Assembly: GCA_022818135.1 (NCBI GenBank)
Contig: JAFMSR010000018.1
Location: forward strand, 37,777,734-37,841,733
Reading direction: 5' to 3'
From: Saxidomus purpurata
Lineage: Eukaryota; Mollusca; Bivalvia; Venerida; Veneridae
DNA length: 64,000 bases
Shown: positions 46,868 through 59,600 of the stretch, in pieces
Layout of the letters: each line of letters opens with the position of its first letter
Numbering within the stretch: position 1 is the first letter of the stretch
The notes under the pieces: model-generated
Told to the model about the DNA's origin: nothing
The model's input: the letters and a program-made list of their open reading frames with translations, nothing else
Database searches by the model: none
Program-made: the position numbers and the translations under genes

Positions 46868-46999
46868 ATTGCATGCTGTAAACAGTCAGAGATGTACGCT
46901 GCATATCATAAGAAGTAAAGTTCTTTCAACTTTAATTCAAAATAGCATATGCTTACTCATGTACATCATATTTATAGCATCTTTCTGGCAGACTTCTGG

Positions 47000-48120
47000 A
47001 ATGTTATAAAAATATATGATAAGTAGGAAAACCTACTTTCGTTTTTGAAACGGCAAAATAATAACAGTTAAAAATTATTTTCTTAAACTCAAATTTTCAA
47101 CATAATTTGGTCACATTTGATGCAGTATAATTATCGTACTTTTTCTTCTGCTGTTACAATTCAAGATTTAAAAGAAAATTCGATTTGGTCTTAGTAATGG
47201 CCCTTTAATGGCTTTAAAACTGTCATGTGACTATTTCAATCAACACTGCCACGTAGCTTAAAGTGCCACTATTGAAGAATAACTACGTTGTCAGCTTTAA
47301 TTACAACTAGGTGCTAGCCACACCACACTGTCTGTCTGACTGTCTCTAACAGTAGCAACTCGTTTTCGAAGATTACAATCAAGACGTTCTGCACGTCCGG
47401 TTTTTGAAAGAAAAAAGGGGATAAGAGACACAGACACTTTACACAGTGATTAGAAATACTTGTAGGAAGACTAATTCAGTGTTCATTTCCTGATCAGACA
47501 GGGTTGCAATATGCGAGGGTAACCTTTCCGAAAGGACTGTGGGGGAAGTCTGAGTCCGAGTTTGCATAGGTATGGCGAAGACTAACGGGTTGCTATGTTA
47601 ACCTTGTTGCTATGATAATTGTGTAGGGTGATTGCTACAATGTTGTAGTCTACATGTATTTTGTAATCATGATCAGTCTGGAGACTAGACGCCTATTCTA
47701 AAAGGTGCTCCAACCAAGGGTGTTCTGAAGGCCTGCCACACAAGTATCTATTGAGTAATCATTTTGACTCATCTGATTGTGGGTAGCTGGACCATTTTCA
47801 GCTTAGGTACATTGTATATTGACCTGGATGTTTGTCGACCAAATGTACACATGATGCGCACTCCGAGTGATTGTTGTCTGAATTATTTTTTGCAAGAAAG
47901 TGATTAGATAGTTTCTAGTTTTTGTTTTGATGCTTTGTTCGCGTTTGTTGTTATTCTGGAGATGTATGCATTCCAGCAGAGGTCTTGGCTAATTTCCAGT
48001 CTACACAAGGTGTGTTACGTCCTTAACTGGTAAACGCGTTTGACCATGAATTAAGCTTATAAGGGACCTGAATCGGTGATATTGTGGAACTGGCAATAAC
48101 TATGGTTAAATTCCATGTCC
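47000..48120. other. Intergenic, no gene seen
   Basis: No coding or repeat signature that I can support. Confidence 0.45.
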
Positions 48121-48126
48121 AACACT

Positions 48127-48560
48127 TTATCCAAAGTTTTTATCTTCACTTAGGAGATTATTTTTGTTACCTTTGACAATTAGAAAGGGATGTAACTGCA
48201 AGGTAAACGGCAGTGTCGCATACGGGAGGAGATCATTTATGTAAACTATGAAGAGCAGATGCACTAGGACGAACCCCTGTACTGATTGAGATCTATCTTT
48301 ACACTGAAAAAGGACCGGATCCAAGACTCGGTTTGACTGGGGACACCGTGTTCTTGGAGCTTTAACAGTGTTGATTTAAGATGTCTGACTTTAAATTGTC
48401 GAAAGTTTTACTAAAATCAAGTAGGTCAAGGTCTGTCTGTTTACCTGAGGAGAGGTTTTTGGATATTTCATGAACTTGCCCAATGGGCTTCGACTCACAA
48501 GACCGTCTTTCACGGAACCAATGTTATAGCTCATAGAGTATGTTGTGGTTTGAGAAATTC
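48127..48560 (-). pseudogene. Dead LINE reverse-transcriptase fragment
   Basis: The minus-strand frame near 48240-48310 reads SQSVQGFVLVHLLFIVYIND, a decayed form of S-GVPQGSVLGPLLF--YIND. Upstream, near 48440-48390, is DLDLLDFSKTFD, the 'DFSKAFD' motif that contains the first catalytic aspartate. Stops and frameshifts abound. It is of the Jockey/CR1-like style; clade unresolved. Confidence 0.8.
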
Positions 48561-48605
48561 GTAGATTGGCTTGATGTAATCAGGTGTTCTAGGAGTAAAC
48601 ATACC

Positions 48606-48860
48606 GTCTCCCTTAGTCTAGTGGTTTAGGCATCCGCCTTGGGAGCGTGAGGTCGAAGGTTCGAATCCCAGCTGGGGTCCGTTCTGTTATGGCCGGTTGG
48701 TGAGCCGCCAGCTAGTTAATAATGGTAACCGTATGCCTACCTGCCTGGTGCCTGGCATTAAAAAGATAGGATTCGGGAGGTAAATGTGCTCAAAAAGAAG
48801 GTGTATCATTAGTAAGAAATGGCTGGCCCTTTAAATAGGGGTGGCACTATAATAAACAAA
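48606..48860 (+). repeat. tRNA-derived SINE
   Basis: TCTCCCTTAGTCTAGTGGTT (A-box region), an arm around CCTTGGGAGCG and the B box GGTTCGAATCCCAGC near 48659 form a tRNA-like head. The body continues GTTATGGCCGGTTGGTGAGC and ends near GGCACTATAATAAACAAAC. The last 30 bases, with an AAACAAACA tail, abut the inverted-repeat element at 48877. Confidence 0.65.
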
Positions 48861-48876
48861 CACTTTAGACAAACCG

Positions 48877-49636
48877 GACCAGTACGCGGACGCTACCAGT
48901 ACGCGGACACTTCCGTTTTCGGCGTTTTCTAAATCAAAGAATCTTCCTTTCATTATTTTGATATTACATAATTTTATTCGTACAGTATTAGTTCTTCTTC
49001 CGGTATAATAAATGTATTCTTACATTTCCCGATTTTCAACTGGCAAACAAACAAAAAGAGAGGAACCCAAAAGGTAAATGTGAACAAATCATATTTTTCG
49101 CTAATATAGTGATGATATTAATAACGATCAGGTTAAAAATAACCCCATTATATGAAAATTCGAAGTTTTAAATGATGATAACTCTTTTTAAAAGAAATTG
49201 TATAAACAATTCATAACGAAGCCGTAAATGTGGCGTCAATTGTGAACTGCATGACGATCATTAAGGTGCATCTTCACAGTTACACTCCAAAGTTTTTCTT
49301 CATCTTTTGATTTGTTGGATGTATAGTTCAAGTTCTAGAAAAAAGCAATAATCCATAAATTAACAGATTTTTTACTTTCCTGGACGTAGAATTTAAATTC
49401 ATGTGGAAAATGGATGATGGATCAGTTTAATTATGCACACGTACGACTACGCACTACTCACTCTGTTTCCATGGCTTACCTCATGTGACTTTTAAATCAA
49501 ACGGACGAAATAATTTTTTTTTCAATAAATAAACACTTGAATTCTTAAAAAAGAATCATTAACAAATCTTTTCAAGGATCTAGACTCCTCGTTTCATTTA
49601 GTTTTCTTCCCTCAAGAGGATGTCCGCGTACTGGTC
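48877..49636. mobile_element. Inverted-repeat element with GACCAGTACGCGGAC ends
   Basis: The left end GACCAGTACGCGGACGC is matched by the reverse complement of the right end, GACCAGTACGCGGACATCC. A second ACCAGTACGCGGACAC copy follows the left end at about 48894. The flanks carry CAAACCG and CAAACGA, so the termini may extend slightly. About 760 bp, noncoding. Confidence 0.75.
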
Positions 49637-49649
49637 AAATCGTTTGAAT

Positions 49650-50460
49650 TCTAAAGGCCGTGACTGTACCTCGTGCAGAGCTAGACTGCGCATGCGCAGT
49701 GCGTTGTTTACACGCACAACTTTCTGTAAATTTTAGAGCAAGGACTTATCTGAATAGATATGAAGACCGGATGATCTGAATCTCGACAGATTTGACACAA
49801 CAAGTACGTTGCTGGAAAAAGTGTCCGCCTACTGTTCTGGTTTGTCTGCCATAAAATACAAGTAAGCGATATAGGCCCAAGGCCTGTAGTTTGAAATTTT
49901 GGGGTGACGTTTATCTTCGTCCAATCGGGTAAGATATTTTGAAGATTAGTCAGGTCCTTCTGGACAATGCGCTTTAACATGTCTGGAACAGCCTTTCTGA
50001 GTAGTTTTTCGGGCCAATTGAAATACTCAATTGCAGGGTATTTCCTTTTTTCTATGGCATTCCTACATCACTGGAATTGAGGCAAGGCAGAACTCTGTTT
50101 TTTTTACAGTACAAGTGTTTCTCCCTTCTGTTATTTTTTCGATATTTTTCCGGCTGTCCCGGATTGTGTCAGTAAAAATCTGAAAACTGGCGGGAAAAGT
50201 CCCTCTAATCCGTTTCAGCTATTCGACATGTAGTTCGGTTGCCTCCCTTCTTTAGAAGCACCTGCCGCTGGAAGACTACATTTTAAATCTAGGTAGACCT
50301 GAACGTTTTTGCAAACATAGAAAGATATATTTGTCGTTTATTTATTACTTACTGTTTTTGTATTATATTTAGATAAATAGCTAATTTCTCTGATGATTTA
50401 AAGGTAGAAACGAAATTGAATCCGTAAATCCGTATTGGACATAGTCCATTTTTGACCCCT
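49650..50460. other. SAXO upstream region, no further gene seen
   Basis: Minus-strand frames at 49708-49980 and 50398-50673 have no recognisable motif; the second lies antisense to SAXO exon 1 and is treated as a shadow. Confidence 0.45.
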
Positions 50461-50470
50461 ACCAGCAAAA

Positions 50471-50499
50471 ACTTCCGGTGTAAACGCCTCCATCTTGGA
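50471..50499 (+). promoter_or_regulatory. ETS-like and YY1-like sites upstream of SAXO
   Basis: ACTTCCGG at 50471 is the complement of CCGGAAGT, the ETS-family consensus. CCATCTTGG about 20 bp downstream is the complement of a YY1-like CCAAGATGG. This pair about 150-170 bp before the start codon fits a TATA-less promoter. Prediction by motif only. Confidence 0.35.
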
Positions 50500-50641
50500 T
50501 AAACATCTCAACAAGTGCTTGACAACGCATGTTTTCTTTAGGGAAACTTTTGATTTTATCTGGAACTGCTTATCTGATCTGCCCCAAAGTTTTACATAAA
50601 CATACTTCTTAAATCTAATATTTAAATCAAAATTTATAACG

Positions 50642-53600
50642 ATGTCAAAGCGTTGTATTTGTGAAATATGCACTTGTGGGTAAGTTGATTATTTTCCTCT
50701 ATTTTATCAGTGTTTATTGCTTTTTTAAAATTGTGCATTGTTGTAAAAATGTAGAAACATAGCCTGAGAAGGAAAAATGGCATGTTATTTCAAAACAAAT
50801 GTTATGTAGTTACAAATTGAGATTGCTGTTACTGAAATTGCAGATACAGATAATAACATGGTTGATAAACGTAAGCTTGTTGTCTCATGTCAAACCCCTG
50901 TGGCTCTCAGTGTAGGGCAGGACCTGAATGTGATATTAGGACCCATTATTTATAATGGGTGTAGTGAGTCAAAATAGTTGAGTAAGACAAAGTGCAACCG
51001 TTAAAAATTTTATGCCCTAAGCATCATTCATACTCGGACATTGGCATTGATTTACGCTGTGCACAGACACAAATAAGGTTACCTTGCAACATAAAGCTTG
51101 TTAGAGGGCAAGGAGGTAGAAGTCTTGTATTGTATCCTTACATTACATAAACATTGGACATTACACCTGACAAGAATTTGTCCTCAAATATTTGAGTATA
51201 CTTGTGTAAAATGGAAAAACTTGGGGTGCTGGTCACTTCTACGGAATAGATTTCATTTTCTTCATTTAAATTGTTTATAGTCCCAACCGACCATGGAATT
51301 TCTCCCCGTTTGAACTTACCAAGACTCCTAAAAGGCGCTGGTTAAAGAGACAGATGCAAATACTAGGGAGTCAGGGTAACAGGCCCTAGCTCTTTAACAT
51401 ATAGACCCCTTGGTTCTTTTACATGCCCAGTGCATAGCAACTACCCCTTGATTCTAACCTGTTCGTCACTAGATGGGTGGGAAACACTGAAAAGCGTTCC
51501 TGAAATTTCCAATGCCCAGACAAGGATTTGAACTGGGGACCTCCACATTGGTAGTTCAGAGCATTAAACACGCAACCACTGTGCGTTGTGTGTATTTCTG
51601 GACATACACTTTTAAAAGTTACTTATACTTAATAAGTATCAATTTTCTTTTCTTCAAAGAGAAACAGATGTTCTGCTAATTATCACTGTAAAAAGCTTAC
51701 TGAGTGGCAGTGCATAAATTTATCTGTTATCTGCAAAAATGTATGCCCTGTAGATATGATAGTTTTGCAACAAATCTCATCACTTTATTACTAAACTTTA
51801 AAAGCTTGTAGTATTCAACAGCAACTGTCTTACAGAGCACATTTTTTTAGATTACTTAAATGTAAATATGTGTTAAAACTAGTTAATATATAACTAGGGA
51901 TGTAATCAATTCAAACGATATCGATATATCAACGATAAAACACTTTCGATTCGATATCGATTGCAGTTTAGAAAAATCGTATATCGAATAATGTTTTACC
52001 GTGCATTGATCTACAGTTTCATGTCCGCAAATTCCATCAAAACTCAACTGGAATATAAACAACCGCTCTACCCATAGTTCAGTGTTTTTCTAACGACTGA
52101 TAATTTAATGAAATGTGGTCTCATAGGCAAAAATATTTCAGCACTGCAAGGGTTGATATATATTATAGACCATAACCATGTTTTAAGAGAAATTAAGTCA
52201 AGAGATTTGGTAGAATATGTAGTCTGTGACTTTTTAACGCCCATGTATCGATATATCGCTGTATCGTCGATACTTCTAAATCGATATATCGATTCAAAAA
52301 TTTTAATCAATGACATCCCTATATATAACAAGAAAATCTGTAATAAGTTCAACAATTTCATATTATCATGCCTGCTGTTAACATCACCGACACTAGCCGC
52401 TCTAAGAACAAATTTGAATGATATGTTAAAAGCTCTCAGTGTAGCTTCACCTGCTCGCCTGTTTAACAACGACACAACCCTCAGATTATTACCTTACAAC
52501 ACCTGTGTTCATAATTAATATTTCAGTGGTCTTACATGCATTCACACTTTAAAAGCAGTGACATGCACGAGAGTTGTTCGCTCCACAGACATGATAATTA
52601 ACACACAGCAATGCACATAAAAGCACATCATGCAGTTTGTTCAAAGTCAACATATTTCAACAAAATATGTATCCCTCCAATTATAGAATTAATTAGTTTT
52701 CATCATGGATTCAGTTTTAACATTCTAAATGTGTTACACTTTTACAGTTTCGATCCCTTTAGCTATGAAATAATTTAGTTTTCGTCATGGATTCAGTTTT
52801 AACATTCTAAATGAGTTACACTTTTACAGTGATATAGTGATGGAACTCAAGTAAGTTTCCTCTGGTATTGTCTTGTTTTTAATTATTCTTTCAACAGCAA
52901 CTGTTAATGTTTACAAGTTTCCAGTAAAGCTTTTGTAATCAACACTGTTTCTTCTTTTTCGGAAATATACCAGCAAGAAATTGCCAACAATTTAAGTTGT
53001 TTTTACATATTTTGTTTTCCAAAGTTTGCACTGTGATTAAAGAGTGTATTTTTCTTTTAAAATTTAAATATCGTCTGACACTGATAATACACTGAAACAT
53101 GTCAAATTCTGAAATTCAAAATTGATGCCATAACACACCCCGGGTATTTGACTACTTCGAACGCAGATGGGTACTACTGACGACAGATGTATATACATGC
53201 ACGTCATGACAGGCACACTTGAATAACCCCGATATTTTTATTATTTCTCTTTTTTGCTCCGATATTTTGCTTGATATAGGTAGTAATATGTTTAAACTAA
53301 GCAAGTGTGAAGTTTTGTGATAAACTGACGCCTTTTTATTTATCAAATTTCCCTAAAATGTTGAAAAAACTACAGTATTGTTGCCAAATATAACATTTAT
53401 TTGCTTATAATAACTTATACATCAATAACCTTAGACATGCATACAGACAAATGTATTAGATATCAATACAAACAGCCCTTGACTTTGGAATTAGTGGTAT
53501 TGTTTTGATATAGCGCTTTAAAGAGGTGGGTTAAGATAAACGGATACGCTGACGACCGAAGGAGATACGTCCAACGCAGATTATTATAAAATGAGGATAC

Positions 53601-56600
53601 GTATAACGGCAGATGTGTTACAAGTAGTAAGCGTAAATAGGTATTTTCCAATCAGGACAAATATTGGTTTTAAACTAATTACATTCAGTATGGCAGTTGT
53701 TTTGTCTATGTAGAAGGATCTAGCATGTATATACTGATAATAATTATGCATCCCCGTGAGAGACATACATGTATTTATTAGTGATACATGTCTGTCACTG
53801 TTTTTGTCATTAAGTATGTCCACGCAGCTCCTCTGATACCACATGTCAGATTTACACCAAACTTCACATAAGCGTAGTTGTGCATATTATTGGCATGTTC
53901 CAGTTCAATGATTTTCATTGGAATAACCACCCTTGATTCATATAATTTTATGATGTTATGGCTAATTCTTCTATAACATCCGGCAGATTTCCACTTAGCC
54001 TAAGAGAATTGAGTGCGCCAAGCTTAGTTATGCATTGTAAAACCGGATACAGCTCCTTTCGAATACAGCTCCCCAGTGAGCTGTATTCGGGTACGCATCA
54101 ACGAATACAGCTCCCCTTATTAAATGGGAGCTGTATTCGGGGTTCTTGTACCTTTTTTTCGAATAGGCGCCCCAGTGACCCGATGCAACAAAGGCGTATC
54201 ATTTGTTTTATACAAATACGCGGCAAAGTATTTATTATAGAATAACAAGGATCCATACCGCTATTCAGGATACAGAACTTAGCCCTAGGATGTCTGTCGT
54301 TTTGTCATACGTGTTGGACGGTTGAATGAAAATTTGAAGTTTAGTTACTTTTTTTGCTGATATTGAGGAATTATTTTCTTTCAGTAAACTTTCATTGTTT
54401 TTCATATGACGATAGCATAACGGGCAAAAAATGTTGATGGAATGAAGCTCATACACATCATTGTACACGTACGGCCTGACAGACGGACGGATAAGATAAC
54501 GACAGGGTAGGACAACAGACGAGGGTTGCACAAATAGACGGACGGAATAGATGTAACATGCGTATATTGAACATGTGTTAGATGTGTTAGGCAATTTAGG
54601 TTCCTAATTTCTATCTGTACATTTTTAACATAGGGACCATGGTTCTCAGTACTTTCCAATAAAGCAAACATAGGGAGCTTTATTCGAATTTGCATCGGAA
54701 ACAGCTTCGCTATACCAAGGGAGATGTATTCGAATGTGCACCGAATACAGCTGCCGGGAGTTGTATTCGGAAGGAATTGTATCCGGTGTTACAATGCTTA
54801 TCCCCTGGCACATACGGTTCAGTGATTTTCAGGGGATTTACTTGTATGGCCATTGATTCTTTAAATTTAATGATGTTTTTGCTACTTCTCCTCTACCATT
54901 GGCCAGATTTCACCAAACCCAATAGAACACAAGTTGTCGTCGGCATGTTCCGATTCAATGATTGCCAGGGAAGTTGCAACCATGATGTGTCATCTTCCAT
55001 AATGTTTATACTAATTCTCCTAAACGCTGGAGTTGAATTTTACCAAAAGTCACATGAGTCATAATTGTCAAGCGTTGTTGTACATTTCGTCAGCATATTA
55101 TGGTTTCTTATGTCTTTTGATGTCTCATATTCAAATATGCTTGTGCAACTAATCCTATATCAGTGGTCAGAAAACTACAAAAACTACACAGAAGTTATTA
55201 GTACGAGCCTGAACTTGTGTTTATCATCGGATTGTTACGTTTAGTGGTATGCATTTTCATTTTCTACTGAATAATGCTGAATTATAGGAGACATGTGGTT
55301 TTTTTTTCGTGAAAGATAATCTCTAGTCTAGAGAATGAATTTATAATAGGGTCTCTAAGTATCCTGCAAAAAGACTTTTAAAATATGGATGTCACGTTTA
55401 CGTGACACTTTAGTAACTATAGTCAATGACCAATTTCATTACCTATCGTATACGTATTCCAGTATTTGACCGCTAAATGGAAGTTATAGAAACATGTAAA
55501 AGACAATGTTACTACAAATAATCCACGGAAACAAACATGTTCATTTAACGCTCATGTAAAATATATTATATACATTTGTATTGTAATTACTTTTTAGCCC
55601 CACTGTTCGAAAAACGAGGAGGCCTGTTGTACTCGCCCCAGCTTTTGCGTCGATCAAAGGCGTATTATCATATTAATAACTTCAAAACCGACAAACGTAT
55701 CGACTTAACACTTGCCATACTTGTTTCTCATGGTAATACATACGAATGCAGCAAGTCACATATATTTTTGCGGAGTAATGCCTCTATTTGTATTATGATT
55801 TTTGTAACAAAAAGTTAAAAGTCCGGTACCTCATTAATAAAAGATAATTTTACAAAAATCACAATGATACTGAAATTTTCTATTTAGCCTTGACTTAAAA
55901 TTTACTTTTATGATATAGTTTTTCAGTTTAAGAGAAAAACAAAAGTTATCAACAGTTTTCCCATCATTAGACTGAGGTTTCATCTTTTACGTATCTACAG
56001 TTTGTATGGCGTTTACGTATCCACCGTCTGCGTTCATACGCACCCTATAATATTTTCATCTGTCGTCATAAGTACCCTCAAAGAGAACCCCATGCTTGTT
56101 TAAGTGTCAACTGCAGCTGCTGTATCAGTCATAGCGAAAAGAAAATATGTTTTTCTGGTAGAGAAAATGTGAAGCTTTACGATTTATGCAGTTTTGGACT
56201 CTTTCGATTATTAGATTTCTTAAAATTCTGTTAAAAATCCGAAAAATTGCAATTTCTGGTCGGATTTCCCCAATCGTAACAACACGTCGATCATTTTTCA
56301 GCTAAACAGTTGAGCATTGCCTAGTACAAACATATTGAAACTCATATTGAACGAAAACATTGTGAAAATGAATAAAAAAGAGAAGATATTAGGTATTTTC
56401 CAGCTTACATGTCAGGACGTTCATGTATATACATCTGTCGTCAGTAGTACCCATCTGCGTTCGAAGTAGTCGAATACCCGGGGTGTAACATAGTTTGCAA
56501 TTTTAGCAATACTGTTATTTCCAGACAATAGGCTGCAGTCTACATGTATAAAAATATTAAAATTTCGTAGATGCAACGAAGCGACTTATATGACCTTTTT

Positions 56601-59600
56601 ACTAGATTGGCAGTTTTAAGCAGCCTAAACAACATTTTAAGTTTTTTAAATTGGTATTTAAAAAAAAACAAGTTAAAATCCACTTGTGAATCTGCTCTGG
56701 AAACAATATTGCTGCGTTGTAAACTCTACATACATAGATGTAAGATTCTGCTAGATCTTTTAGATTTATGAACTAATAGTATTTTATTTACTGTCATACA
56801 GAAAGACACAGCTATCAAATATAGGGGTGAGGCCAATAAAGTGAAGATTACCGTAATCGAAAGCAATCCATAATAGTACATAATTATGTCAACAAAAGAC
56901 ATCTGTCAATAAACCAGTCATTATTTTTACCTGTTTATCATGTTAATAAAATTACAACTTTATGAGATTTAATGTTAATGTGACAATATAAATGTAATAA
57001 TAGCTGCTAATACAAATATTTTGTGTCTGGATAAAGTACACAAAATAAAGCCATATTGAATGTAACTATATCATTCCACTGCCGCTAGTGACAATCTTAA
57101 GGCATTGTTTCCAGTCTTCCAGACATATTTCCAGAATATCTGACTTTAAAAGTCAGGAGAATTGCATGAAAATTCACAATAGTTAAAGACCAAAATTTTA
57201 ATTTTATTGAAAACCATCAGAAATTCCAGCATTTTATCCTTTAATCAGGAGGATGGAATGATTTTGCTAAAATTGGCATCTTAGAAATCAGAAGTCTCCT
57301 TGAAAAATCAGAAGACTTGTCATATATGTAAAAGGTAAAGGTAAGGTTGTCAGTACGACACTGCTTTATAAGTAACCAATACTTTTTTTTCTGAAGAAGT
57401 TGACTTAAAATGATATCCAAAACTTCATACTCTCTTAATAGTTGTATTGCTTGGACATGTCAACATTACAACACACACAAAACTCTAACATGTGCTGTTC
57501 ATATACTAATTGATTCTGAATTTAATAATAAATGACTGAAAACATGTAGGTGATTAAGCTAGATAATGTAAGCTTCCGACCACTTCATAATATCCACTGG
57601 TTAATCTGCCTAGTAGCTTTGTTATGCTTCCCCATTGAAGGATGGAGGGATTTATTAATTGATAATTTGCACAATTATGTTGGTTGGTCCATCTGCTGGA
57701 AGACCTCAATAACTAGAGAATGGTGTGACCTTAGTTCCTCAAACATGATAGGTTGATTGGTCATGATAAGAAGATGACCCCTACTAATTTTGAGATCAAC
57801 AGGTCAAAGGTCAAGGTCACAGAGATCTTCAACACAAAAAACATGTCTGATCATTAACTAGACAATTGTTTGGCCTAAAGTGTCATTAAACTTGGTAGGT
57901 AAGTTGGTCATAACCAGTAATTTTGAGGTCAAAGGTTAAGGTGATGGTGTAGTTTGACTTAATAAACTTGTCTGATCAATAATTTGTGTTTTTTTCAGGC
58001 GTCACAGATGTCCGCACAGGCCAACAGATCACATTGGGCGTGGCAATGGAGACTGTAAGCTGTCAGAATACACACAAGTCTACAAACCACACCCGTTGCA
58101 TCCAAGGGAGGCATTTAGACCAGCTCATGAGCCGATCAAAGGGGGTCCATTTGATGATTCAACAACAAACAGGTAAATGTGTCTTATTCACAGCATTTTG
58201 TTCTTTTTTCAGAACCAGTCCTTATTTAGGTTACATGTATATCATTTTAAGATAATTAGTTGTTTTTTAGTACAAAGATAGTAACTGATTTGGACAGGAG
58301 GAAATTGTCAAAGTTGTATGCCTGTGATAATGCTAGATTCCAACACTTAGTTTAATTCTTAGGGCTATAACGAGTATCCTAGTTCTCAAGTAACTGCAAG
58401 CTCAAAACGAAATACTCATAACTATCTAGATCGACAGATCGCGATCTTTGTGAATATTGTTCTTCTTGTGTTAGTGTTGTCCCCGATTGTTGCTAATAAT
58501 CTAATTAGACCACTGAAGAATTTGCAACAATCAATTGTAAAATTTGACAATCAATTTTTGGTTGTCTGACACCGCTTGTGTCCAAGGGGAGAAACTTACA
58601 GTGATTCAAAATGACTGATGCAACTTTGACATTATCAATTAACGTTTCAATAATTCTAGTTGTCAGATATCACGTAGCTGAGATATATTAACAATTTACA
58701 AATAATTGACTTAGTTAATTGTGTCATCCTTCACAGTGTACCATTATTCTCCTATGTACCTTTTCCAACTCCTGATTCACAGATGTCAAGTCGAAATAAA
58801 CTTTGACCAAATACATGTACATTAAATTCTTATTTTGGACTAAACTGTTGCAATCCAATGTGGTATTCTGATTATCAGTTATGATTTTGGACTCTGATAC
58901 CCAACACAACCTTGTGTAAATGTCCGTAAATAATTGAAATAAAGCCCATACGTAAGTATTTTTTTATTAGCGCACCTGCATATATCCCTCAACATTTTGC
59001 TTCGAACAACTTCTACTAAACCTCTAAACCAGTTAAGATCAAACTTCACAGGAACGGTCTTTGGATCATCTTGTACCAAAATTGTTCAAAGAAACGTACC
59101 CCATACAGAACTCTGGTTGCCATAGCAACAGAAAAGAAAAAACGTTTCAAAAATGGAAGGCCTATAGAGAAACTTGGAATGTAGCATTGTGTTTTGGACC
59201 TCTTCTAAGATTGTTGAACTTATGAACCCAAGGTCAAAATTAACCTGACCCAGGGTCACTCTATTTTACATAGAATTATACAGGGAAAATTTTTTTAAAA
59301 TCTTCTAAAACCAAAAGGCCCAAAGCTTTGATATTTGGCAAGTAGCATCATCTTCTGGACCTCTGCCAAGATTGTTTAAATCACCACCCCAAGGGTCAAG
59401 ATTGACTTCACCCTGGGGTCACTGGTTTTTATATAGGTTTATACAGTAGATTCTGGTTAGGTCATACCCACATCAGGTGAGTGATATAGGGCCCCCCCCC
59501 CCCCCCTTTTAAAAAATTTTTAAAAAAAAAAAAAAAAAATTTTTTTAGAGCAAAGACATTGAAAGAAAGTGCAGTGACTAAGGACCATAACTCTTCCTTG

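Noticed and set aside
52342..52518. C-terminal part of a plus-strand frame (TSPTLAALRTNLNDMLKALS...) just after the hAT MITE
   Set aside because: Composition looks somewhat protein-like, but it has no splice acceptor in a sensible place, no family match I recognise, and lies in SAXO intron 1. It may be a fragment of another gene; unsupported.
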